This document shows positions 35,087 to 47,277 of a DNA stretch of 64,000 nt, in pieces. A model generated the notes under the pieces. It was not told where the DNA came from, made no database searches, and worked only from the letters and a program-made list of their open reading frames with translations. Position 1 is the stretch's first letter. Each line of letters starts with the position of its first letter. The stretch is from Scalesia atractyloides (lineage: Eukaryota > Streptophyta > Magnoliopsida > Asterales > Asteraceae), in the NCBI GenBank assembly GCA_947069175.1, contig CAMTDV010000023.1:86769563-86833562 (forward strand). Reading direction: 5' to 3'. Both the position numbers and the translations under genes were made by a program.

Positions 35087-37730
35087 ACAATAGCTTCATA
35101 AAATAACTTAGTCTTCAGTCTTCTTGCAATCTTCAACATCTTTGAAAAACGTTGGTCTATGGATAGCTTCAGCTTTAATAGCTTCTGTCAGCAACAGACT
35201 CCCCCTAAGCTGATGTATCCAATCACCAAAGCTTTTAAATTGTTAGCGTTTGAGTAAACTCCAGTTTAGCACTTGCATAGCACTCTTCAAAACTCTTCAA
35301 CTTTGTCTGCAATGTCGAAAGGAGATTCCACCATGCATCCCAGCAAACTCCTCTTCACCAAACTTCTCAGCAACACACTGCTACAATCTGTATACTATAA
35401 AACAAACATCTCGAGAAACCACAAGAATTTTTCAACATAAGTTAAACAAATTATTATTATTCAAGAGATAGTAAAACTGTATAACAGATTAAGCACTTCT
35501 CAACTCAAAATACACACTTAAACTTTTAAGCACACATAACCTGCATGATCGAAAATTTTTGAACTCAACTTCTAACACCGTCTCTCCCTATCGGTAACAA
35601 CTCCTCCACGAACAACCAATATCCTGTACAATAAGAATTTACATGAAAATAAAATATTTTTGGATTTTTATATTTTCTGAAAATAAATAAATAACAAAAT
35701 AATAAACACTCTAAGTATCATCGGTAAGAAGATCATATCAGCAACATCAAATTGTTTTCACACTATCTGATTATTTTATATGCAATTCATGAATAGCAGT
35801 CCAAGACGATTACCAGTATTGTTCCCGAACCTCATAAAATATTTATTTGGAGCCTAAACATGTGAAATTCAAGTCGGGAGTCGGCTTTGACGCGTAAATC
35901 CATCGGTTGCATTAAAATCGGTAGATGCGTCCATTGTTGTTTCTAGTCTGTTATTCGATCCGGTTTCAATTGTGAGCACTAAAAATGCGAACGTGAAGCT
36001 AAATATATAAAAATTATTAATATTTAGATGTAATTCGAGTTTGGTGCTTCCGTTTCCTTATTGATCGCCGATACGTTCTGGTTTTCGCATAACTTCCGCG
36101 TTCGTGCTCCGTGATGTTCAGCAATCCGAATAATTTGCATAATTATAATATATGATAAATATAAGCATAAAATTCGTACTTTTAAGCATTTTCAGTATTT
36201 TGTTTGGCATAAGTTCGTTTAAAGTTCAATCGCGCGCGTACATTATCGAATATCCCCAAATCGCGTAACGTGAATCAAGTAGATGCTCCTAGGCTTTCCC
36301 AAGGTCAAATTAAGTTAATTTATGTCAAATTACACTATGTCTTATTGTCTTAATGTTTGTTATGCATGTAGTTCGATCGAAAAGTACTAGTTATCACAGA
36401 AGCTTGCATGAAGATCCAAGGATAATCTAAGGTGTTTGCAAGGATTAGGAGGCACATTTGGAAGCTAGGAAACTTTTGATCAACACTTTTCTCATTCTTT
36501 TACATCACTTTCATCATCCCTAGCCAAGTGCTAGTAGGAAGCTCCATAACTTGATCTTATACTTTTTGTTTCATGTAAATGTACAAGACCATCTTGAAAG
36601 ATATCTAAAAACCCACTTGAAAGAGACTAAAAAACTATAATCACTAACATAATTATATGGTTTTCATGATGATTATGGATGATCTTAAATTTGAAGAAAC
36701 TAGTAAACTTGAATCTTGCATTTTTTATGTATAAAAAGATAATCTAAACACATGCATGTTTAGATTAGCAAGATTCATTAACAAAAATTGTTATGAACAT
36801 GATTTTATATTTCAAAATGACCGTATTTAATATACAAATTATAGATTACTAAATATGATCTAGAAATTTTGTTAAAAAGTAATAATAAAGTTTCTACTTT
36901 TGGAAAGATCATAAAAATGAAGTTTTTTCTAGAAGTGTTATGAACACATCTTTATACTTAAAAATAACTTTATGTAACATGTAAAGCATAGATTTTATAT
37001 AAAATTCATAATCTAAAAATTTGGATAAAAAACATAAATAAATTTTCCGTTTTGAGAAAGTTTTTAAACTAAAACAAGTTCATGACATTTTTGTTAATAT
37101 ATTAGTATAATACTTGTGATTAGATGATGATTTGAATTAAAAAAGTGATTTAAAACATGTTTACATAAACATGGGAAAGCTCATATTTTAAAGGAAACTA
37201 TGGCAAAATTTTTATAAAAATTAATCTTGATTAAGATATGGTTAAACTAAAGATCTTGTGATTAAAAGTGATTAGGGATTTTAATCTTGTTTAAACAAAA
37301 GTTTGGATGAAAAAGTTTAAGATATAATTACTTGAGTTTTTCTTAAACTAAAAAGAAAATAAATATATATTTTTCCATAAAAGTATATATTTTGAAATCG
37401 CCAAATACGTGTACATAGATTTTTGTATAAATATTATATATTTAGATCATATAGGATCTAATACAAAGATACATAAGTATCTAACTTTTGACAAAATAAT
37501 ATATCGGAGAATTCGGACAATTTGGACCAAAATAAAATATATGGTATAAACGAAACAAACGACAAAGACGAACGAATAAAGTGGTCGACTCAAATATAAC
37601 TTTCAAAACGAACAAATCAACCGTCACACTTTATACTTACTAGGACTTATATAATTTAACTCATATCTATTAGTTTTTACAAATAAATGTTTATAAGTTA
37701 TCACATTTTCTAGTAAATATTTGAAAAACT
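35087..37730. other. Copia G stub then unassigned AT-rich repeat DNA
   Basis: To about 35640 it reads like Copia post-pol sequence. Beyond that I see no protein domain. Sequence at 35820-36560, with CG-bearing islands and C-rich stretches, looks like part of a gypsy LTR, but I find no matching partner. Confidence 0.4.
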
Positions 37731-37732
37731 TG

Positions 37733-38262
37733 GATTAAGCCCAGCTAAACAAATTATTTGGGCTAAGCCCATTTTCATAAATTATATTGGGTTAACCCAT
37801 TTTTATAAAAGTATATGGACTAGCCCATTTCTATAAATTGATTTGGACTAAGCCCACTTGTATAAAATCAAACTTGGGCTAAGCCTACTTTTATAAAATT
37901 AACTTTGGACTAAACCCACTTTTAAAAAAATGGGTAATCTATTTCTAAAACTATTTTGGGCTAGGCCCACTCTTTCATTTTTAACTTGGGCTAGGCCCAT
38001 TTTTACAAATCAATTGGGCTTGACCCACTATAAATAAAAACAAGTTGGGCTAGGCCCACATACATGTAAAATGAATTGGGCTAGGCCCAAACACATGAAA
38101 CGTTTGGGTTAGGCCCACTCATATGAAACGAACTGGGCTAGGCCCACACACAGTAAGCAAATTAGGGTAAGCCCATACTTACAAAACCTATTGGGCTAGG
38201 CTCTTATGTAATAAACTTTTATATTGAACTTTTACATTTAAATTATGGGCTAGGCCCATTTA
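37733..38262. repeat. Minisatellite of GGGCTAGGCCCA near-palindromes
   Basis: About 16-17 copies of TTGGGCTAGGCCCA or close variants (GGGCTAAGCCCA, GGGTTAACCCA, GGACTAAACCCA), spaced 27-50 bases with AT-rich spacers such as TTTATAAAA. The right-hand half is more regular. Each copy holds TGGGCT/TGGGCC hexamers in inverted orientation, the plant site II motif bound by TCP factors. Confidence 0.9.
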
Positions 38263-39260
38263 CATGTAATCAATCTAGAATACATATATGAAAGGTATAT
38301 GTATATATGTATACCAACAAAGAAAAACCAACATATACAAGTATGAAATTCAAGATGAGATACTTGTACAAAAAACGATCGAAAGTCTAAGTGTCCAATG
38401 AGATTAGAACACTTGTAGGTCGAGAAACGAACCAAGTATCGAAAATCGAATAGAGATTTGCATAGAATGCAAATCTGTGACTTCATGTTTCCCTTTTATT
38501 TAAACGCTTTTATGATTTTTAAACGTGCGGGGATGTATACATGTTACATTTAGTATAACTTGGAAATGAAAATATTTAGATCACATGTGGATAAGGCTCT
38601 AGTATTGGGACCATTAATAAATAACAAGTACCGAGGAACAAGGGGATAGATCTATTGGGTTTGGACAAGCCCCATTCTATTACGGCAACAATAACAGATC
38701 GTATTAGAGTGCTTTTGTGTCTAAAACGAGTGTCTCAGTCACAATAAATTGTCAAGGTTAGGTTGCCATCTTATTCGACATACAAATTACTGTCCTTGCA
38801 ACACACTAATAGTCTTACAAATTTCATTAAGCTATACTAAACGAGTTTATTATTTCAAATGTTTTTTTTTTTGAAAATTCATTTGATATGAAAATTTATA
38901 ACATGAATTCATCAGCTTTGGTTGATGTCATTTTTCAAACTAACATGTATTATAGGAAACTAGTGAACGGCTTTGGGGAAAAGGAAAAGAAAACATGTTC
39001 ATATGTTATGAAGTCAAGATATTATATTTCATCTAGTCTTTGTCATTGTGTTTGTAAACATGTGTTTAAATTTTAAACAATGTTGTTAAATCTATGGTAT
39101 GTTTCAAGTAAAAAAGGTCATATATAAACCTTGTGTTAAATAAATTGTATGGATGAATATTTAATAACGTATTACAATTGTCGTTTACTTGGTTGAATGC
39201 AACAATTACCGCTCTGGCCACACCTCGCGATGCTTCTTCTACATTGAAAATCGGAGTGTG
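38263..39260. other. Unassigned AT-rich stretch
   Basis: No recognisable domain. A 62-codon open frame (38888-39076) and an 80-codon frame (39189-39431) have no family resemblance I can name. Confidence 0.4.
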
Positions 39261-39700
39261 ACACTAAATCTCCCCTCCGCCCGTATGGCCTCGAAAACAA
39301 TTGCTGCAACAATGAAGAACCGCTTCGCAATTGTGGGAGAGATGATGAAAGTTGAGTTGAAGATATACTGGGTTGTGGGAGGAGATATACCCGCCATATT
39401 TTTTTATGAGGGCAAATCTGAAGTTAAATAGGAACATGATTATTCTCTATTCTATTCTCTCCAAATCAAGGAAACACCTAAGCACTAAGAAAACCTCCTC
39501 ATTTCTTATTTTCTCTCTCTTTCTCCCCATAAAAAGCGTCTCTGGAACACCATTAGTGTCTCCTTTCCTATCAATTCCTTTCTCTTCTCTAGTTAAGTAG
39601 AAGTCTGGAACACAATGTTAGCGTGGTAGCAATGTAGCAACATGAAATTTTAATTACTCTGCACTAAACCTCCCCTCCGCCCGTATGGCCTCCAAAACAG
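39261..39700 (+). repeat. 40 bp direct repeat spaced exactly 400 bp
   Basis: CACTAAATCTCCCCTCCGCC and following bases to ACA at 39261-39300 recur at 39661-39700 with about four changes. The sequence between the copies is not otherwise repeated. The purpose is unknown. Confidence 0.75.
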
Positions 39701-39945
39701 AAGTTTATTTGGGTTTTGTGTGTATCACCCAACAATCGAACAAATGAATCGCAAGAAGTGAACATTATCAAAGAACTCAATCTGTACAGATCAATTGTAG
39801 AACTCAATTGGTACTGATCAATGCTAGAGGTATGATTCAACCGATTCACACTGTTTTTGCCCTAGTTTTAGTATTGTCAATCATTACTCTATTGTCATCT
39901 CTCAATGTTTTTGCCCTAGTTTCGTAACATTATTTCGTTTTAAAG

Positions 39946-40598
39946 ATGGTGATTTCATCCATAACCTATCCATCGGAACCTATACGATTATCTAAGCTTG
40001 GTTAGTAATCTCGATTGTTTAATTTGTTCAATTGTTTCTTGCATATAATGTTTCGTATGAAATTGTTTAAATTCAATTATTTATATGTATATTGATAACA
40101 GTTTGAGATTCTTTTGGCCGTTTGATTGCATGAGTATGTGTTGTTACTTGTTAAGTTGTTGAATCGGATGTTTAGCTATTGTGAAGCCTAATATTGTTGA
40201 TCATACTACAATATTGGGAGAAACAAAACTGTTTGTTAGGGATATTTGTTGAATCCAATCATTGAACTGTTTGTTAGGGATGTTGATTGTATTACAATTT
40301 ACAGCCATCACTAATCTTGGAAGGCAAGAATTTTTAAATTGTTTGTTAGAGCCATGTGTTGATTCAGAATGTCACATAGGTTTGGTGCCAAGTTTGTCAT
40401 TGATCCAGTTGAGATAACAAGTTAGGACGCGTCGAATATGACTCTAGTGGTTTAATAAAATCTTATAAGTTTATCAGAGCTATTTTTTCTTATTTATATC
40501 ATGTTTCATAAGACATGGAACTCATTACGCGAATGCAAGACGCACTTGCGTTTGAGGAGGCTTTCTTTAGAGTCATCCAGTACTCCCTAACTATGCAG
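39946..40598 (+). pseudogene. Candidate host-gene fragment: two exons and one intron
   Basis: ATG at 39946 opens 18 codons (M-V-I-S-S-I-T-Y-P-S-E-P-I-R-L-S-K-L) and stops after G at 40000, followed by a donor GTTAGT. An AG acceptor behind a T-rich tract at 40511-40512 leads into 86 bases (40513-40598), ending CAG before a donor GTAATG. The split codon is phase 1 and phase 1, making GAC. Exon 2 reads M-E-L-I-T-R-M-Q-D-A-L-A-F-E-E-A-F-F-R-V, helical in character. I do not recognise the family. The gene is cut short by repeat sequence after 40600. It may be a gene remnant, a captured fragment or chance. Confidence 0.4.
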
Positions 40599-40791
40599 GT
40601 AATGTGGTAAAATATCGGATATCGGTTAAGGGCCGATATTTGAAATATAGGTTATCTCGGTGAGATATCGGTAATTTTAATATAATGCAATATATATATA
40701 TATATATATATGGGAAGGTTCATTTGAAAATATATTTAATATGAGAAGAAAAAAAGGTATAATGGTAAACCATTAAATAGTTTATAACTTG
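40599..40791. other. Intron-like and TA-rich sequence
   Basis: Contains inverted copies of GATATCGG (about 40617-40670), a (TA)n run at 40690-40711, then GGGAAGGTTCATTTGAAAA, a start I associate with short plant repeats. No gene seen. Confidence 0.4.
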
Positions 40792-40868
40792 TGGACGAGG
40801 ATCGAACTCCTAAAATGCGCAATCGACCTGATCTCGCTCAACTAGCAAGGCGGAATTCATTGCTAGAG
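40792..40868 (-). repeat. tRNA-like module (degenerate)
   Basis: The minus strand has GAGTTCGATCCTCGTCC, a good Pol III B-box, with GCTAGTTGAGCGAGATCA upstream as a weak A-box. It does not fold as a tRNA by eye. It could be a SINE head or tail next to element B. Confidence 0.4.
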
Positions 40869-41254
40869 AGGTAGATATGACAAACAAGATAGAGATTACT
40901 GTTTAACTGCCTCTGATCTATTAAAGACGTTCAAGTTACATATGCAAGTCAACAAACAGACAGAGCTTCGCCGTATGAAATGACAAATCCGTATCTAGCT
41001 CTAACACAACACTTCCCTATTTATAGGTCGACATGACTCGTACTAATGTGCGTGCACTAACAATAAACACTATGATTCGTACGAAATAGTATTTCGTACG
41101 AGTGAATCACTCGTACGAAACACTCTGTGTGTCGTGCGAATCACAGTGTTTAACAACATAAAATTTACAATTTCTCATATAAAAATTAACGTGTAAACTT
41201 TATAAACAATACAGATAAATCCTAGACGTAGGCAATAGACATTATGTACCAACA
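40862..41254 (-). repeat. Element B 3' LTR
   Basis: The right end is firm: minus TGTTGGTACATAATG right after a polypurine tract. The left end is uncertain. It contains CGTACGAA words (41078-41150) and a TATA box. Confidence 0.6.
41017..41026 (-). promoter_or_regulatory. TATA box in element B 3' LTR
   Basis: The minus strand reads CTATAAATAG, about 228 bases into the LTR. Confidence 0.55.
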
Positions 41255-41267
41255 AACTCCCCCTGGA
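41255..41267 (-). promoter_or_regulatory. Polypurine tract of element B
   Basis: The minus strand reads ATCCAGGGGGAGTT directly before TGTTGG. Confidence 0.8.
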
Positions 41268-41415
41268 TGTTGACGTAGTCTAGATAATCTTCAAAACTTC
41301 AATTTGATTTGACTTTAACGCCCAAAAATCTCTTTAACGGTTTTCAACGCTCCTCAGCAGCAATAGGCGTTTTATCGGTAAGAGGACGTCGCTTCAAAAA
41401 CTGAAAACTCCTTAA

Positions 41416-44400
41416 TCATGCTACTCTTGAACGTTCAGCGTTCCGAGCTTCCTTTTCTTCAGTTTTCTTCAACTCTTTCTTCTCAATCTTCCTCCAGTTC
41501 GTCTTCCAATTCGATCCAGAATGTATATCATTTGCAAAGCACACATTTACGACATTTTGAAATTGTAGTGCTTGCTCCTGATCCTTTTCTTCAAAACTGA
41601 TCATGCTGTAAAATAAACATTCAATGTCTTTCTTCGAACAATTTACTAGCCACATAGGGTCTAGTACTCGAATGCCTCGCCACAACCCAAATATTCTTTT
41701 ATGTGCTATGACGGCTTCGGATAATTCCTCAGTTATCTTCCACGCATCTTCATCAGGGTGTACACAAATAACAGCCTCACCTGTATTAGAATCGTAATGC
41801 CACCATTTGAAGATCGTATAGAAATCCTTTTCCATCTTGATCATCGGCATGTTTTTCAACACCCGTGGTTTCTTTACTATCAATGTAATATCTTTCCCTT
41901 TTGTTACTGGATCTTCTTTAGTAATACGACGCAGATAATGCAGATTCCAGTGAACAAACCATGCTTTGCTTCAAATTTAATCAACCTCCACAATTTCTGA
42001 TCATAGAACTTCATCTTTAGATTAATCATCTTTGTCTGCACAAGTTCTTTAATGTCCCAATACGGCAGAGTCTTGATATCTCCTAAATATCGAAAGTATT
42101 GAATCCCGAATTCTCTCTTAATAGCATAAACATCCAGCTCCTCAATCCAACCCCAACTCAAAATATCACCCAAAGAAATATCAGCATCTCTAGTAAAAAA
42201 CGCCAGAGGTCTTTTAAACTTTCGTTCAGCTGGACTTTCCCTAATCCATTTCTTCTTCTGTTCGACAATCTCAGCTGTAGTCATCTTTTTTGGAATCGTT
42301 CCTTCTTTAACAGGTTCCGAAACTTTCCTTTGTAATTCCTCAGAATTTTCTGCTGTGAATAAATTGATAAACGTTGGTAAATCCTCTATACCCTGAATGG
42401 CATCATTTGTATCTTCATCAGAGTCACTTTCAACGACAACGTTATCATAAACATTAGCGTCTTCGATTTCCTCAAATACATAGTCATTCGGTTCGAACAC
42501 ATCTATCTTGTTTAGCTCATCTTCAAAATCAAACTCGAACTTTTCTCCACTAATTCTAAGCATTTCAGCTATCTCCTCCTTTGAGTAACTATGTACAAAC
42601 TCTCCCTCTTCTACATCATGCTCAAGGTATAAAACGAATGGTTTTTGCACAACATGAACAGAAGATGTAACATTCTCTGTGAAGATTCCTATTTGCTGAG
42701 CATCTATCGATTCATCAACTTTGTTTGTCCCTTCCTCTTCAGCCACTTGATTTTCAGAATCATCAAAATACTCGGAAAGATCAACCAATTCATTAATATT
42801 GAATCTTTTATAAGAACACCCGATCCTCCCACATTATCATCATCACTACCATTATCCGAATCACTAGAATCTTTTTCATCAATATCAACTTCGTCGGTAT
42901 CTTCTATCTCTTCCTCCTTATCTTTTTCTTCAACAGATTCTGCATTATCTTTACCCAACTTTTTCATCAACCACTCTCTATGTCTTTGGGAGATATCCAG
43001 GAAATCTATATCAACGTCAACAGGCTTTCCTATCAGAATAAAGTTCTTCGGTTTTTCGTACACAACGATATCCCAACACTGTAGTGGCCTAGATTCAGCT
43101 TCTGGCTCAGCTACTTTAGTCACAGAATCCTCATCAACCTTACCCTTTCCTTTTCCTAATGCATCTGATTGATGTTTAGTCAATCGTTCTCGTTCTGCAA
43201 CCCTTTCTCTAGCTTCAGTACGCTCAATCTCATCAATCGCTTCAGATATACTCAATCCAAACTTCTTCTAAAGAATCTTCTAAAAAATATCCATCCTTCG
43301 ATTATTTCTCAATCTTTCTTCTTCATACTCTGTCATTCGCAAACGCAGCCTTTCATTCTCTGAGATAATACTGGCCATCATTGCTTCAAGTTGCTGCTTA
43401 TCGACAATTAAACCTCCAATTCTCTCTAGCATCTCAAACTTCTCTGCCGTTAGCTAGTTTATCTGTTCTTGTAATTCAGCGATGCGCACAACATTCATAT
43501 TCACTTGTTTCTGCAAATCATCATTATCGGATCATCAAATCGAAACTCATCTCCTCCAGGTAGATCGTCTTGATTAATCTCGTCAAAAAAAGCTTGTGAG
43601 CTGAAAGGTTGTGATGTAGGACGAGATTGTTGAGCATGAGATGGTTGAGACTGTTGTTGAGCCGACGGTTGCGATGCTGATTATTCTACAGGCTCTGGAT
43701 CAGGCATGGAATACTGAACAGATTATGGCTCAAACTGTTGCGTGTTGATTGTCGTTGTTCCGGTTCTTTTTCTGGAATCTCTGGCTCAAAATGTGGTTGA
43801 TCTGGCTCGGGATGCATATCTTGTAGTGGAGACGGAATACGAATACTCTGCATTTGTTCTTCCACATTTACTTCAGTTGCTTGCTCAGTATCAGCTTCTG
43901 TTGGATTAACTATTGGTGATATACGAGCTGCAGAGCTTTTCATCCTTCTCATTCTTTTCTTAATAGGAGTTCGATAGCAAGATTCAAGCTCGGATTCAGA
44001 CGGAATGTAAGTAGTATCGTCTTCACCTGTCGCCTTTCTTTTCCGTTCTTCGGCTTTTCTTTTCAGCTCATCTTGATGTTTCTTTTCTAGCTTTTCAGCT
44101 CTTCTCCTTTCTCCTGCACGCCTGTCCTCTGAATCAGTACTTGAAGATGGTACTTCTTCAGCTGATGTCGTGTCAGCTCCAAAAGCCTGACGCTCTATAT
44201 CCTCTGCCATTTTCTCAACCGTTTCTTCAATCTCAGGTTCGTCCCTCAACCCTGATCTTTTAGCAGTAGATGCAGCTCTTCTCTTTCTACCTTTGTGTGT
44301 TGCTTTTCCTCCTTTGTCTCCGTCTTTCACAAACCATGGACTACGCTTAGCCACAAACAAAGTCAACGAATTCACTTCCTCCTCATCGTCACCACTATCG

Positions 44401-45781
44401 TCTTTCCTCCATTTTCCAGGCGCGGGTGAGATGTAATCTTTGTTTAGAATAGCACCAAACATCGGTTTAGCAACAGGAGCAGACTTCAAGTGTACATTCA
44501 TCTTTCGCAGAGACTAAACATCCTTATGCTCAAGCTTAAGCACATCATCAGCAGATTTCTTCAAGTCTGGATGTAAATGATCTAATATCATATGGATAAA
44601 TCTTGGGTATTGCAAAAATCTTTCCTTCTGTATATTTTGCACCATTTGAGTAAAAATAACTTTCGAGAAGCTATACGGAAGGTTCAGCACCAATGCAGTA
44701 ATCATGCACATCTGATAATCAACTAAGTCATCAAATCTACCCTTCCTGTGGCCCAAACAATGAATAATAACATGTGCTAGATAACGAAACGACGCGCTTA
44801 GATTTCCCTTTTTGAAAGGAGCAGCTTTCACGAATCCTGAATAACCCATCCTGTAGAAACATCCTTTTACCATATATTCTGTAAATCCCATTGGATCATC
44901 CTTGTTATCTTTAAACTCTAACACTTCTCGAATCAAATCTTCATTAATCTTGACTTGAATATCCACGTCGTTAATCTTCACTGCTGATATAGTAGCATTG
45001 TCGTCAAGACTGTATTCTGCAGCATTCCAGAAATATTCAACATGTGACAGATATGCAGTGTGTCTTTCAGTAATCGCCTTCGTCACTCTAATTCTGGTAA
45101 GAAACTCAAGATACTTCTATACGCAGCTATTTCTGGAATCTTATCATCAGTGATACAACATATATTATGTACTGGCGAAAATCTGGTGCTCTTTGCCTGT
45201 TCAAGAAACAATATTCAACCGTTAGAAATTTTTCAATCTTTTTAAAAATTATACTCTGATTCGCACAAAAAACCTCTTTGTTTCGTACGAAATCACTTGA
45301 ACGAACAAGTTACACATTTCAAAATTTCAAACTCATGTTTCGTACAAAAATTTTTATGATTCGCACGAAATTTTCTCTTGAACATAAACTTTTGAACTTT
45401 TAAACATTTCTCTGATTCCTGCTAAAATAATTATCTCATACAAAAATTTCATCTGAACAAAAGTTGAAACTCAGAAAATTCATACGGTTCATGTGTTTCG
45501 TACAAAATCTTTACTTAACAATTGAAAATCCATTTTTGTACGTAACAAGTCATCCGCACCAAATTTACTTCGTCCCAAAATGTGTCTAAGTGTAATCCGA
45601 TCATAAAACTTGTTGTTTTTAAATTGATAGTTGATTTTCAGGTTATTAGAGCCGATATTAACAATTTTGTGGTCAATTTTTAGTTTTACCGGTCCAATTT
45701 CCCTAGATCTAAGTTTTAGTCCGAATCGTATGAAATTTTGACATTATAACAGTTAAATCGTAATGAAATTACCTTGCCCAT
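41416..45781 (-). pseudogene. Element B third ORF, with candidate intron 45197-45772
   Basis: A candidate first coding exon (ATG at 45781, M-G-K) ends at 45773 before GTAATT. The acceptor AG at 45198-45197 follows TTCTTGAAC and opens the second exon in frame for about 35 codons, then shifts frame near 45087 into a 190-codon piece (45086-44514) beginning T-K-A-I-T-E-R-H-T-A-Y and containing R-Y-L-A-H-V-I-I-H-C-L-G-H-R-K-G and L-N-L-P-Y-S-F-S-K-V. Then come a basic, Lys/Arg-rich 271-codon piece (44501-43686), acidic coiled-coil-like pieces (43255-42704, 42788-41904) and a C-terminal piece (41883-41416) ending in a Lys/Glu helix. About five frame breaks. It sits between pol and the polypurine tract, where Sireviruses may carry an env-like ORF; no signal peptide or membrane helix is visible. 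Function unknown. Confidence 0.65.
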
Positions 45782-45930
45782 TGTACGAGGTCTGAAAATC
45801 AACCTCAACAATGTGAATAGCAAGCACAAGTATCAAGAAATCAAGTTCTAGAACTGAATCGTACAAAACTTTCTGAATCGCTCAATAGTGCTCAAAAAAA
45901 CAGTAAACTCATTTTTGTGCGAACCAAACG

Positions 45931-45940
45931 GTATTTATAC
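45931..45940 (-). promoter_or_regulatory. TATA box in front of element B third ORF
   Basis: The minus strand reads GTATAAATAC, 150 bases upstream of the candidate ATG at 45781. The palindromic TTCGTACGAA word lies just upstream (45950-45959). Confidence 0.5.
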
Positions 45941-47277
45941 TATCCATGTTTCGTACGAAATCTTATGACATGTACCAAAGATATTACCCTTTGATTCGTA
46001 CCAAATCTCCTGAATCGCATAAAAATTGTTTTTGTACGAGTCAATTCTTAAAAACTTTCAAACTTAGTTCAAATTCTATTTTTATTTCTGTTTTTTATAT
46101 TTTCAATTTTTCATTCATTCTCACAAAAAAATTTATATGTTTCAAAAATCCACTTGACTAACCAAGTCCAAGTTAATAACCCTGGTTATCCAATTTTCCT
46201 TCCAAGTCCAAGTTAATGACCTTGATTGACCATGTTTGACCAAACAGATTTATTTTAATCATGTAAAGTTTCAAATTAATGAACTTTCTTGACATTTGAG
46301 TAACTTTGTTGCTAAAAATTAGCTCCCAACCCATGATTCCAAGCTTTCCTCAGCAAGTTGTTGCTACGAATCCAACTATCAGTGTTTCGGTAAACTAAAA
46401 TAAAACTATCAAGCTAAGAAGACTAAAAATCTTTTTGGGTTTTAAGAAATTTTCAAAGAATATTTTTATTATTTTTTTTTTTTTTATTTTTGTGAATTTT
46501 GTGTTTTCAGAGGATCATTTCAAACATTCATATAAGTCATCAGTACCGTTAGTCTAGAAACACCTTTTAAGCTTTTTAAACAAATTTACCTAGATTGCCA
46601 ATATATTTGTTCATTTAAACCTCTTCTCGTTTCTCAACTGTTTCAAGATATGTTAAGGTATTATTAGAAACATGAAATAACTATGTTTCCCATCTCAGAA
46701 TATACTCTCGTAACGAGATTCCCAGAATTTCATTTTACAGGTGAATATATCGAATTGATATCTGTATATAGGGTGAATGCGAGACCTTGAGAGCTCAGGT
46801 TAGTACTACCGTACAGACAAAGAGATGAAGGCTCGTCTTTAGGTGGTGTTCCATAAAGGAATATTTTGTACTGCAAATGTTATAATTGCTTAAGACATAA
46901 TCAGCTTTTGGGGAAATAATGCGAAAGTATTATATGAGTTCTAGGCCATTGTTTCCGCAAAATCAGAAGAACTCGATAAATACCCCAGATATCAATCAAA
47001 TATAAAAACCTAGTATCGCAGAATCTGGCATTCTCTCAAATGAAATTTCAGAGTACTAAGTCCATATATCCAAGAGATGTTAACCCACAAGTTATTCAGT
47101 TTATGTGTATTAAGTTTACATCCTGATAACAATTTACTGAACGAGTGAAGTCTATTGGCATATCTATAGTAAGACTTGCTTAAAATACTTTAAAACACTT
47201 CAATTCTTTAGCATACTGTGACTTATCATTTTTGATTTACTATGATCACTCATTTTTACACAAAACTCTTTTTGATA
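45941..47277. other. Long spacer between pol and third ORF of element B
   Basis: No coding frame. Contains a T-run at 46470-46486 and further CGTACGAA-like words at its left end. Confidence 0.6.

Larger units (their letters stand above)
32490..35640 (-). mobile_element. Element G: 3' end of a minus-strand Copia element
   Basis: A Copia LTR (32490-35075, itself interrupted) is followed on the right by a polypurine tract and roughly 500 bases of post-pol non-coding sequence. It landed in the C2 protease: C2 sequence stops cleanly at CGAAAAG and the LTR begins TGTACGTCCCC. No gag or pol motif of G is visible, so it is truncated on its 5' side. The right limit is a guess. Confidence 0.65.

Noticed and set aside
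41416..45781. Retroviral-type envelope gene
   Set aside because: Position fits, but I see no signal peptide, furin-like site or transmembrane helix; called third ORF of unknown function.
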